Assembly: GCA_038229135.1 (NCBI GenBank)
Contig: JBBROS010000010.1
Location: 34,174-98,173 of the forward strand
Reading direction: 5' to 3'
Length of the DNA stretch: 64,000 nucleotides
Origin: JBBROS01 sp038229135
GTDB lineage: Bacteria; Pseudomonadota; Alphaproteobacteria; Acetobacterales; Acetobacteraceae
The translations under genes and the position numbers were made by a program. The first letter of the stretch is position 1, and each line of letters starts with the position of its first letter. Below the pieces are notes generated by a model. The model worked only from the letters and a program-made list of their open reading frames with translations. It had not been told where the DNA came from and did not search any database. Positions 44,484 through 52,059 of this stretch are shown here, piece by piece.

Positions 44484-46406
44484 ATGCCCGCACCCGTGCT
44501 TCGGCTCCAGACGGCCAGCCTCTATGCCTCGAACGACGCCTCCTGGTTCACCGGGTCGGGGGGCCCTTGGGGATGGAGCCCGTTCACCGGGCAGTTCGGG
44601 GGCGTGGTGAGCAGCGCCGGGCTGGCAGCGCAGCCATTCGACGACGTGCTGAACGACGTGTCGCCCGGTGACGAGGTCTCGTTCGTGATCGCGGTGCAGA
44701 CGCTGGGCGGTGCGGCCTACGGCGTGCGGCTGCGCAACGCGATGCCGGCCGGGTTCGTGCTGCCTGCGTCGGGGGCTGATGTGAGCGTGGCGAACGGGGC
44801 GGGCACGGCACTGGCCTGGAGCGGGGACCTGTTCGGGACGGGAGGCCTCACGATCGGGGCACCGCTCGCGGCCTACGATGCGGATACGGGGCGGAACGTG
44901 GCGCTGGTGACGTTCACGCTGCAGGCCGGCGCGTCGCTGCCGGGGCCGTATGCGCGGGTGCAGGGCACGGCCGAGCTGCTCGCGGCGGCGGCGAGCCCCG
45001 GGGGGCCGAACGTGGCCGACCCGGCGTCGGCGCAGACCATCGTGGTCTCGAGTGCGCCCGCCGCGGTGGTGGTCCCGGACACCGACCCGTCGGCGGTCGG
45101 GGTGGACCAGGTGATCGGGTTCACGGCGACCGTGACGTTGCCGGTGGGCACCCTCGGGTCGCTCACGCTCGTGCCGATGGTGCCGGCCGGGCTGCGGGTG
45201 GTGGGCGCGAAGCTGCTGGGGGTGGGCGGCGGCCTGTCGGTGGCGGGCACGCCTGTGGTGGGAGCGGACGGCGTAGTGTCGTTCGGCACCATCCGGCGCG
45301 CGGTTGCCGCGGGGGACGCGACGGTGACCGTGCATTTCGACATCCGGGCCGGCATGCAGGGGGGCGAGGCGAGCCTGCGCGTGGCTGTGGGCGGGAAGGA
45401 CCAGGCGGGCGGGTATTGGAGCACGGCGGTGTCGACGGTGCTGAACGTGGTGGCGCCGCCTGCGCCGCCGTTGCTGGGCGGCATCCAGGCGGCGCAGCGT
45501 GGCACGACGAGCATGGTGCTGCACCCGTTCGGCGGCCTCGAGCTGGCGTCCGTGGCGCCTGGGGCGGGGACGCTCGCGGTCTCGCTGATCGACCCGGCGG
45601 CCGGGCGGCTCGCGGCGGTGGCGGGCGGGAGCGTGGAGGCGGGGGGTGCGCTGTTCGTGGCCAGCGGCACGTTGGCGGAGCTGCAGGCGGCGGCGCGCTC
45701 CATGAGTTTTTCGCCGGCGCCCGGGCGGACCGGGGCGGCGCAGCTGGCGGTCACCCTGATCGACGGCGCGGGCGGGACGGTGCAGGACCGGAGCACGTTC
45801 ATCGACGTCCAGGCCTCGGTGGACCCCGGCCAGGCGCAGCATTTCGACCCGGACCCCGGCTCGTCGTTCCTGACCGCCACCGCTGACGGGCAGCGGACGG
45901 TGGCGATGGGCGAACTGTATGGCGGGCCGGTCGACTACCTGAAGGGCCAGTTCATCTACGACGGGTCCGACCCGGTGGTGATCGTGGCGCAGTCGCCGAA
46001 CGTGTTCGTGAAGAGCTTCGTCGGCAACGCGGCCGTGGCGCTGCAGGCGGGGCGCAACGTGGTGGACGCGGGCAAGGGCTCCAATTTCCTGGTGGGCGGC
46101 ACGGGGGACGACGTGTTCTTCCTCGATGGCCGATCCAAGCAGGAGACGTGGAACACCATCGTTGGATTCAACCAGGGCGACATGGCGACGCTGTTCGGCT
46201 TCGTGCCCGGCGTGTCGCGCATGTGGTGGGAGGATCGGGCGGGCGCCGCCGGGTTCGAGGGGCGGACGCTGCGGGCGGATTTGGGCGGGACGGGGGCGCT
46301 CAATGCCAGCCTCACCTTTGCAGGGTTGGCGCCGGCCGACACGGACCGCTTCACGATCACGACGGGGCGGGTGGGGGACGCGGACTACATGCTGCTCCAG
46401 GCGTAA
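44484..46406 (+). CDS. Large secreted RTX-like protein
   Basis: The 640-residue protein lacks an N-terminal signal peptide. Residues ~10-320 are Val/Gly/Ala-rich beta-structure with two copies of a CARDB/DUF11-like pattern, beginning VLNDVSPGDEVSFVI and VGVDQVIGFTATVTL. Residues ~330-455 resemble another sandwich repeat. The C-terminal part carries a single RTX-type nonapeptide (GGTGDDVFF) inside NVVDAGKGSNFLVGG. A NTIVGFNQGD-type block follows. This resembles the C-terminal signal region of proteins exported by type I systems in Rhodospirillales. Type I secretion is therefore likely, although no HlyB/HlyD genes are near. ATG 44484 or GTG 44454 are both possible starts. Confidence 0.8.
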   Translation: MPAPVLRLQTASLYASNDASWFTGSGGPWGWSPFTGQFGGVVSSAGLAAQPFDDVLNDVSPGDEVSFVIAVQTLGGAAYGVRLRNAMPAGFVLPASGADVSVANGAGTALAWSGDLFGTGGLTIGAPLAAYDADTGRNVALVTFTLQAGASLPGPYARVQGTAELLAAAASPGGPNVADPASAQTIVVSSAPAAVVVPDTDPSAVGVDQVIGFTATVTLPVGTLGSLTLVPMVPAGLRVVGAKLLGVGGGLSVAGTPVVGADGVVSFGTIRRAVAAGDATVTVHFDIRAGMQGGEASLRVAVGGKDQAGGYWSTAVSTVLNVVAPPAPPLLGGIQAAQRGTTSMVLHPFGGLELASVAPGAGTLAVSLIDPAAGRLAAVAGGSVEAGGALFVASGTLAELQAAARSMSFSPAPGRTGAAQLAVTLIDGAGGTVQDRSTFIDVQASVDPGQAQHFDPDPGSSFLTATADGQRTVAMGELYGGPVDYLKGQFIYDGSDPVVIVAQSPNVFVKSFVGNAAVALQAGRNVVDAGKGSNFLVGGTGDDVFFLDGRSKQETWNTIVGFNQGDMATLFGFVPGVSRMWWEDRAGAAGFEGRTLRADLGGTGALNASLTFAGLAPADTDRFTITTGRVGDADYMLLQA

Positions 46407-46558
46407 AGCGTTTCCTGGTTTGAGCGGGAGTGGGCGTAAACGAGCTGTTCACAACTTCCCGCGAACGGCCACAACTCCCCCCCGGCTGTTGCGCTTGAGT
46501 CGCGAACCCGGGGCGTGGCATGCCGCGCGCCTGGGGCGAAGCGATCCAGGAGACAGCC

Positions 46559-47242
46559 ATGAACGCCATTATGAAGTCGGGCGCCGTCGCAGCGACGATC
46601 GTGTTGGGCCTCGGCGCCGCAGCCGCGGTCGCGCAGACGAGCCCGGGCACCAACAACACAAGCTCCGGCATGTCCCAGGGCACGACCCTCGGAACCACCT
46701 CGGGCACGACGCCGGGGACATCGATGAACAGCTCCTCGGGCGCGCCCAGCACCAACAGCAGTGCCGCGGCGAACGGTGGAAACCGCACCGTGGGGACCAG
46801 CGCCACGGGCCAGACGACGACGGGCACGGGCACGACGGGCGCGTCCACCGCGCCGACCACCGGGCTTTCCACGGGTGCCACCAGCAGCACCGCGAACGGG
46901 GCGCCGAACACCGGTTCGCACCAGAGCGGGGCGAGCTTCAGTTCCGGCGCTGCCGGCACCACGCAGGGCTTGGGTGCCGGCAGCACGCCGGCCCCGCGCA
47001 GCGATGCGGCGCCGGCCGCCGTGACGACAACGTCGGCGCCGTCGCGCACCTACGCTGCCCCGGTTGCCGGGGCGAATAGCTTCACCGAGGTCCAGGCGCG
47101 CGCCCGGATGCAGGAGCGTGGGTTCGGCGAGATCGCAGACCTCAAGAAGGACGACAAGGGTGTCTGGCGCGGCATGGCAATGAAGGACGGCAAGTCGCAG
47201 TCCGTGTCGCTCGACTACCAGGGCAACGTCGTCGCGCAGTGA
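46559..47242 (+). CDS. Secreted low-complexity protein with C-terminal PepSY-like domain
   Basis: The 227-residue protein has a signal peptide (MNAIMKSGAVAATIVLGLGAAAAVAQ). Residues ~27-175 are a Thr/Ser/Gly/Asn-rich stretch with repeated TGxTTGT-type units and no hydrophobic core. The last ~50 residues form a small PepSY-like domain, FTEVQARARMQERGFGEIADLKKDDKG then GMAMKDGKSQSVSLDYQG. An AGGAGAC ribosome-binding site precedes the ATG at 46559. The low-complexity part may be a flexible linker in the cell wall or a glycosylated stalk. It is followed by a stress-protein gene on the same strand 60 bases later. Confidence 0.8.
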   Translation: MNAIMKSGAVAATIVLGLGAAAAVAQTSPGTNNTSSGMSQGTTLGTTSGTTPGTSMNSSSGAPSTNSSAAANGGNRTVGTSATGQTTTGTGTTGASTAPTTGLSTGATSSTANGAPNTGSHQSGASFSSGAAGTTQGLGAGSTPAPRSDAAPAAVTTTSAPSRTYAAPVAGANSFTEVQARARMQERGFGEIADLKKDDKGVWRGMAMKDGKSQSVSLDYQGNVVAQ

Positions 47243-47302
47243 CGCCACGTGAGCGGCACATTGCGACGAACGCCTGAAGCATAACGAGAAGGGAATATAA
47301 AC

Positions 47303-47962
47303 ATGAGCACCGTCATCACGCGACTTTTCGACACGTACGAGCACGCCAGCATCGCCGTGACGGCGCTGGAGTCCCAGGGGATCCCGCACGCCGACATCAG
47401 CCTCGTCGCCAACAATGCCGACGAACGGTACAGCAACGTGGTCCCGGCACAGCAGACTGCCGAGACGGCCTCGACCGGCGCGGGCGCGGGTGCGACGCTG
47501 GGCACGATGCTGGGCGGCGGCGCCGGGCTGCTGGCGGGGTTGGGCATGCTGGCCATTCCGGGCGTAGGCCCGGTCGTGGCGGCCGGCTGGCTGGTGGCGA
47601 CGGCGCTCGGCGCTGGCGTCGGCGCAGCTTCGGGCGGCCTGTTGGGCAGCCTGGTCGGCGCGGGCGTGTCCGAGACGGACGCCCACGTGTATGCCGAGGG
47701 TGTGCGCCGCGGCGGCACGCTGGTGACGGTGCGGGCCGAAGAAGGTCAGCGCGCGATGATCGAGCGCGTGCTCGACGGCCACAGCGCCGTGGATGCGTCG
47801 ACGCGGGGCGAGCAGTATCGCTCTGAGGGCTGGAGCAAGTTCGACGAGGCGGCCCCGGCCTACACGGCGGGCGGCACGGCGATGGCCGGCGACGTAGTCA
47901 CGGGCACACGCCCTGTCGGGACCGACCCGGCGCGTGTCACAACGGGCACGCCGATCCTCTAA
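47303..47962 (+). CDS. General-stress/YflT-like protein with glycine-zipper region
   Basis: The 219-residue protein begins with a GsiB/YflT-type domain (MSTVITRLFDTYEHASIAVTALESQGIPHADISLV). Residues ~55-115 are a Gly/Ala-rich double glycine-zipper of the kind that inserts into membranes. The later TLVTVRAEEGQRAMIERVLDGH segment completes the fold. The C-terminal 50 residues are polar and disordered. An AGAAGGGA ribosome-binding site precedes the ATG at 47303. Proteins like this are induced by osmotic or desiccation stress in Acetobacteraceae and Rhizobiales, where they are described as hypothetical or general stress proteins. A strong terminator follows. Confidence 0.82.
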   Translation: MSTVITRLFDTYEHASIAVTALESQGIPHADISLVANNADERYSNVVPAQQTAETASTGAGAGATLGTMLGGGAGLLAGLGMLAIPGVGPVVAAGWLVATALGAGVGAASGGLLGSLVGAGVSETDAHVYAEGVRRGGTLVTVRAEEGQRAMIERVLDGHSAVDASTRGEQYRSEGWSKFDEAAPAYTAGGTAMAGDVVTGTRPVGTDPARVTTGTPIL

Positions 47963-47989
47963 TCGGCGACACTACGCAGACGGCACGGC

Positions 47990-48024
47990 GGGCGGCGCAG
48001 CAATGCGCCGCCCTTCGCTTTTTT
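47990..48024 (+). terminator. Rho-independent terminator
   Basis: Perfect 10-bp GC-rich stem (GGGCGGCGCA 47990-47999 with TGCGCCGCCC 48004-48013), a GCAA loop at 48000-48003, and a tail TTCGCTTTTTT to 48024. It is the clearest intrinsic terminator in the window and ends the stress-gene pair. The T-tract adjoins the first in-frame TTG of the polyketide synthase gene. Confidence 0.85.
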
Positions 48025-48064
48025 GGCACGTGTCCCATATCCGACCTGCACTGGAGGGCTCGCC

Positions 48065-49129
48065 CTGGTAGTTCCACACGTCAATCGGATCGCGACGGCG
48101 GTCCCGGCCAACGACGTCCATGATGCCTTCATCGGGTTCGCCCGGGACACCCTGACCAACCCGCGGCACCGCAAGCTGTTCGACCGCATGGCCGAGCGGT
48201 CGGGTGTGGAGCACCGCTTCTCGCACCTGGTGCCCGCCGAAGGCGGGGGGGCGGCGCTGGACGAGGGCGGCTTCTACAGCCGGGGCGCATTCCCGACCAC
48301 GGCGGCACGCATGCGGATGTATGAGCGGCACGCGACCGACCTGGCCGTCGAGGCCGTCGAGCGGCTCGGGCCCGGTGCTGTCACGCATGTGGTGGTGGCG
48401 AGCTGCACCGGGTTCACGGCGCCGGGGCTCGACCAGTTGCTGATCGAACGACTGGGCCTGGGGCCGAACGTGCAGCGGACCTTGGTGGGGTTCATGGGCT
48501 GTTACGCGGCCGTGCCGGCGCTTCGCATCGCGCACCAGGCGGTGTTGGCGGACCCGGCAGCCCGCGTGCTGGTGGTCGCGCTCGAGCTGTGCACGCTGCA
48601 CCTGCAGGAGAGCCAGGACATCGAGACGGTGCTGTCGTTCCTGATCTTCGGGGATGGTGCGGCGGCGGCGCTGGTGACGGCGGAGCCGCATGGCCTGGCC
48701 CTGCACGGGTTCCACGCGGCGACCATCCCGGACACCCAAGGCATGATCACGTGGCGGATCGGGGACCAGGGGTTCGACATGCACCTTTCCGGGAAGGTGC
48801 CGGGCGCGATCGCCACGGCGCTGCGGGCGGAGGCGGACCGCAACGATGGCGGCGGCATCCTGGCCGGGCAGGAGCCGGAGGATGTCGCTCTCTGGGCGGT
48901 ACATGCCGGGGGTCGGACGGTGCTGGATGCCGTGGAGCAGGGTCTGCGGCTGCCGGAGCGGGCGCTGGCCCATAGCAGGGCGGTACTGCGGGAGGTGGGC
49001 AACGTGAGCTCGGCGACGCTGGGTTTCGTGCTGGAGCGGATGCTGAAGGGCACGGAGACGGGACAGGGCGTGGCTCTCGCGTTCGGGCCCGGGCTGTGCG
49101 CGGAAAGCTTCCGGTTCAGCCGCGTCTAG
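48065..49129 (+). CDS. Type III polyketide synthase
   Basis: A homodimeric chalcone-synthase-fold enzyme that extends an acyl-CoA with malonyl-CoA and cyclises the product. The 354-residue protein (from 48065) has the full catalytic triad, C146 in GFMGCYAAV, H280 in WAVHAGG and N313 in VGNVSSATLGF, and the family's AFGPGLCAE end. The start is unusual. The only standard codon, TTG at 48023, lies inside a terminator tail. A GGAGGG at 48053-48058 instead points to a CTG at 48065, which gives the typical N terminus VPHVNRIATAVPANDVH. A methyltransferase and a flavin oxidoreductase gene follow with overlaps, so the product is probably a tailored resorcinol, pyrone or quinone lipid. Confidence 0.9.
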   Translation: MVVPHVNRIATAVPANDVHDAFIGFARDTLTNPRHRKLFDRMAERSGVEHRFSHLVPAEGGGAALDEGGFYSRGAFPTTAARMRMYERHATDLAVEAVERLGPGAVTHVVVASCTGFTAPGLDQLLIERLGLGPNVQRTLVGFMGCYAAVPALRIAHQAVLADPAARVLVVALELCTLHLQESQDIETVLSFLIFGDGAAAALVTAEPHGLALHGFHAATIPDTQGMITWRIGDQGFDMHLSGKVPGAIATALRAEADRNDGGGILAGQEPEDVALWAVHAGGRTVLDAVEQGLRLPERALAHSRAVLREVGNVSSATLGFVLERMLKGTETGQGVALAFGPGLCAESFRFSRV

Positions 49130-49130
49130 C

Positions 49131-49844
49131 GTGGCCAGCGTGAGACAGCGCAGTGCCGAACCGGAGCTGATGGACGGCGCGAACGTGTCGGCGGCCGAGA
49201 TGGCGGCATGCCTCGCGGATTTGGCCGTCGTGAATACCGTGACGTTGGCGCGGCTGCCGACGGTGGCCTTCATGCGGGCGGCGGCGCGCCGGGCGAAGGG
49301 GCGGACCCTGCGGGTCGTGGACGTGGCTTGTGGCGAGGGCGACATGCTGCGGCGGCTGCATCGCTGGGGGCGGCGGTCCGGGGTGCCGCTGGAGCTCGAG
49401 GGGATCGACCTGAGCGCCTCCGGCATCGAAGCGGCGCGGGCGGCGAGCGCGGGGCTGCCAATCGGGTTCCGGGTGGCGGACGCGTTGGCGCCGGGGGCGT
49501 TCGAGGGAGCGGATGTGGTGCTCAGCTCGCTGTTTACGCATCACCTGGCGGAGGACCAGTTGGTGGCGTTCCTGCGGGCGATGGAGGCCGAGGCGCGACT
49601 CGGATGGTTCGTGAACGACCTGCATCGGCATGCTGTGGCGTACTACGGATTCCGGGTGCTGAGCCGGGCGGCGGGGTGGCACAGGTTCGTGCAGCATGAT
49701 GGGCCGGTGAGTGTGGCGCGGAGTTTCGTGAGGGCGGACTGGGCGCGGATGCTCGAGGCTGCCGGGGTTGCGGAGGTGGCGCGGGTGCGATGGCACGTGC
49801 CGTTCCGCTGGTGCGTGGGGCGGCTGCGGGGCCAGGTGCCATGA
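49131..49844 (+). CDS. SAM-dependent methyltransferase of the type III PKS cluster
   Basis: The 237-residue protein has a Rossmann methyltransferase fold. The glycine-rich SAM motif I is VVDVACGEGDML near residue 66, motif II is LEGIDLSASG, and FEGADVVLSSLFTHHLAEDQL corresponds to the post-I and motif IV region. A helical N-terminal cap contains the MRAAARRAKGRT segment. It probably methylates the polyketide made by the upstream synthase; C- or O-methylation cannot be told from sequence. GTG at 49131 starts one base after the synthase stop. Its own stop overlaps the oxidoreductase ATG (ATGA). Confidence 0.87.
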   Translation: MASVRQRSAEPELMDGANVSAAEMAACLADLAVVNTVTLARLPTVAFMRAAARRAKGRTLRVVDVACGEGDMLRRLHRWGRRSGVPLELEGIDLSASGIEAARAASAGLPIGFRVADALAPGAFEGADVVLSSLFTHHLAEDQLVAFLRAMEAEARLGWFVNDLHRHAVAYYGFRVLSRAAGWHRFVQHDGPVSVARSFVRADWARMLEAAGVAEVARVRWHVPFRWCVGRLRGQVP

Positions 49845-50911
49845 GCGTGCTGATCGCAGGTGGCGGCGTGGCCGGGGCGGCGGCAGCGTGCGCCTTGGGC
49901 GCGGGGGCGACGCTCCTCGAGCGGGAGCCGGGGGCGCACGACAAGGTCTGCGGGGAGTTCGTGAGCTGGGAGGCGCAGGCGGAGCTGGCCTCGCTCGGGG
50001 TGGATCTGCGGGCGCTCGGAGGGGCGCCGATCGGACGGGTGCGGCTGGTCCATGGAGACCGGGTGGCCGAGAGCGCGCTGCCCGGCGTGGGGCTGGGCCT
50101 CACGCGGCGGCGGTTGGACGAAGCGTTGCTGGCGCAGGCGGAGGCGGCAGGGTCGAGGGTGTTGCGCGGGCATGCGGTGCGGCGGGTGGTCCCAGGCGGG
50201 CTCGAGGTGGATGGCCCTGCTTTCAACGGACGTGGGCGGCTAGAGGCGGACCGGGTGTTGCTCGCAACGGGCAAGCATGACCTGCGCGGGTGGCGGCGGC
50301 CTGCGGACGGGCCGGCGCTGGTGGGGCTCAAGATGTATTTCTCGCTGGCTGCCGTGGAACGGGAGGCGCTGGAGGGAGCCGTGGAGGTAGTGCTGTTCCC
50401 GGGCGGGTATGCCGGGCTGCAGCTGGTGGAGGGGGGCTTGGCCAATCTTTGCCTGCTCATCACGGAGCCGGCCTTCGCCGAGGCCGGGCGGGGCTGGGCA
50501 GGGGTGGTGCGGCACATGGAGCGCCACAGCCCGCATCTCGCGCGGCGGCTGGCCGGGGCGGAGGCGCAGCTTGCACGGCCGGTCGCCATCGCGCGCGTGC
50601 CGTATGGGTTCGTGCATCGCCCGGCGGCGGACGACCTGCCCGGCGTGTTCCGGCTCGGCGACCAGGTGGGCGTCATCCCGAGCTTCAGCGGGGACGGAAT
50701 GGCGATCGCGCTGCATTCGGCGCTGGCGGCGGTGGGTGCGGCGGATGCGCCGGCCTATCACGCGGCCATGCGGCGCCGGCTCGGGCCGCAAGTAGGGCGG
50801 GCGATGGCGTTGCACCGGGCGGGGCTGGCCCGGCCGGCGTGGGTGGCCGCGGCGGCGCGGGCCTGGCCGGGGGCGATGGCGTGGGTGGCGCGGCTGACGC
50901 GGGTGGCGTGA
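49841..50911 (+). CDS. FAD-dependent oxidoreductase of the type III PKS cluster
   Basis: The 356-residue protein is of the geranylgeranyl-reductase/PHBH-like group. The FAD-binding IAGGGVAGAAAACAL lies at residues 4-18 and the LLEREPGAHDKVCGEF segment follows. The middle has a substrate-binding beta-sheet with KMYFSLAAVERE. The second flavin motif is VFRLGDQVGVIPSFSGDGMAIAL, with the GD pair. The C-terminal helix is basic and hydrophobic and may sit on the membrane. Hydroxylation of the aromatic ring or reduction of a polyketide double bond is likely. ATG 49841 overlaps the methyltransferase stop. Confidence 0.88.
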   Translation: MSVLIAGGGVAGAAAACALGAGATLLEREPGAHDKVCGEFVSWEAQAELASLGVDLRALGGAPIGRVRLVHGDRVAESALPGVGLGLTRRRLDEALLAQAEAAGSRVLRGHAVRRVVPGGLEVDGPAFNGRGRLEADRVLLATGKHDLRGWRRPADGPALVGLKMYFSLAAVEREALEGAVEVVLFPGGYAGLQLVEGGLANLCLLITEPAFAEAGRGWAGVVRHMERHSPHLARRLAGAEAQLARPVAIARVPYGFVHRPAADDLPGVFRLGDQVGVIPSFSGDGMAIALHSALAAVGAADAPAYHAAMRRRLGPQVGRAMALHRAGLARPAWVAAAARAWPGAMAWVARLTRVA

Positions 50912-50948
50912 AGCGGCGTTCTCCGGTCCGCACCTCATGCATGGAGCC

Positions 50949-51034
50949 CTCCATCGCGAGTGGCGCGCGGCGTTCCATGGCCATTCAGGGCAGGCCGATC
51001 GGCCCCTGCGCCACGCCTGCGGCTCGCGACGACG
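50949..51034. repeat. Decayed copy of the ~88-bp palindrome
   Basis: Contains CCATCGCGAG at the left end and CCACGCCTGCGGCTCGCGACGACG at the right, with scrambled inner arms. It appears to be an old copy of the element at 25117. It lies in the 160-base gap between the convergent flavin-oxidoreductase and hydrolase genes. Confidence 0.5.
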
Positions 51035-51071
51035 TACTACGGTCGAGGTGCGTCCGTACACGCACCCCTCA

Positions 51072-51950
51072 TCAGGGCGCTCCCGCAGGTGCGGAAGAAA
51101 CGAACGACGCGATGGTCGCGAGCAGCCGCTCGGGTTCGTCCTGGCGGACGGAATGGGCGCTGTTCTCGAAGATCAGGAGCTGGCTGCCCGGGATGCGGCG
51201 GTGGATGTCCTCGCTGAACGCCGGTGGGCAGATCCAGTCATGGCGGCCCGCGATGATGAGGGTCGGGGCCTCGATCAGCGCGAGCTCGGGGCGGAGGTCC
51301 ATGCTGCGGAGGGTCCCGCTGGGGCCGAAGGCGCGGTTGAGGGGTTCGGGGGCGGGTTCGCTGCGGTTGCGACGGGTGGCGTTCTGGGCCGGGTCATGAG
51401 TTCGGGCATAGAGGGGGCCCATGACGTCGTAGTAGTTGCGGAGCTCGTCGGGGGTCCGGAACGCGCCGGCCCACAAGGTTTCGCAGACGGCCTGCTGCTC
51501 CGGGGTGCCGTGTGTGCGCACGTATTCGGCTGCGGCGTCGATGAAGCCGTGGTGGGCGGCGGTGACCACCAGGATGAGGTGTGAGACGGACGCCGGGTAA
51601 CGGGCGGCGTGGGCCATGGCGACCATGCCGCCGTAGCTGGTGCCGATGCTGACGATGGGGCCGAGGCCCAGGTGGTTTCGGAGCGCCTCCATGTCGGCCA
51701 CGTTCTCGTCGAGCGTGTAGAGGGCCGGATTGCCGCGGGCGGAGCGGCCCTGGCCACGGTGGTCGAAATAGACGAGCTGCATGGTGTCGGCGAGGGGGGA
51801 GAAGGCGGGCTTGAAGCCGGAGTGGTCGCCGCCCGGGCCGCCATGGATGATCATGGCAGCGGGGCGTTCGCGCATGGTGGAGCCGTCGGGGACGAGGCCT
51901 AGGCCTTCGATGTCGAAGTAGATCTCGGTGCCGCGGAGGGTCGCGCGCAT
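51072..51950 (-). CDS. Alpha/beta hydrolase, proline-iminopeptidase-like (S33)
   Basis: The 292-residue protein has the S33-family oxyanion motif IIHGGPGGDHSG, the DHRGQGRS block, the nucleophile elbow GTSYGGMVAM and the acidic residue in LIIAGRHDWICPP. The catalytic His is in FENSAHSVRQDEP. These match prolyl aminopeptidases and the wider epoxide-hydrolase-like group. It lacks a signal peptide and is probably cytoplasmic. Substrate preference (N-terminal Pro peptide or small ester) cannot be decided from the sequence. It stands alone between convergent and co-directional neighbours. Confidence 0.85.
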   Translation of the reverse strand: MRATLRGTEIYFDIEGLGLVPDGSTMRERPAAMIIHGGPGGDHSGFKPAFSPLADTMQLVYFDHRGQGRSARGNPALYTLDENVADMEALRNHLGLGPIVSIGTSYGGMVAMAHAARYPASVSHLILVVTAAHHGFIDAAAEYVRTHGTPEQQAVCETLWAGAFRTPDELRNYYDVMGPLYARTHDPAQNATRRNRSEPAPEPLNRAFGPSGTLRSMDLRPELALIEAPTLIIAGRHDWICPPAFSEDIHRRIPGSQLLIFENSAHSVRQDEPERLLATIASFVSSAPAGAP

Positions 51951-52059
51951 GGTTCAATCTCCCGATGGCGTAGAATGACGCTTCGTGTCTCGGGTTGGGA
52001 AGGGTTCGCGCGTGGAAGACCCTCGCCCCGGCCCTCTCCCGGGGGATGGGGGGAGCAGT

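Noticed and set aside
51072..51950. Hydrolase as a fourth member of the type III polyketide operon
   Set aside because: It is on the opposite strand, convergent, and separated by a decayed repeat, so co-transcription is not possible.
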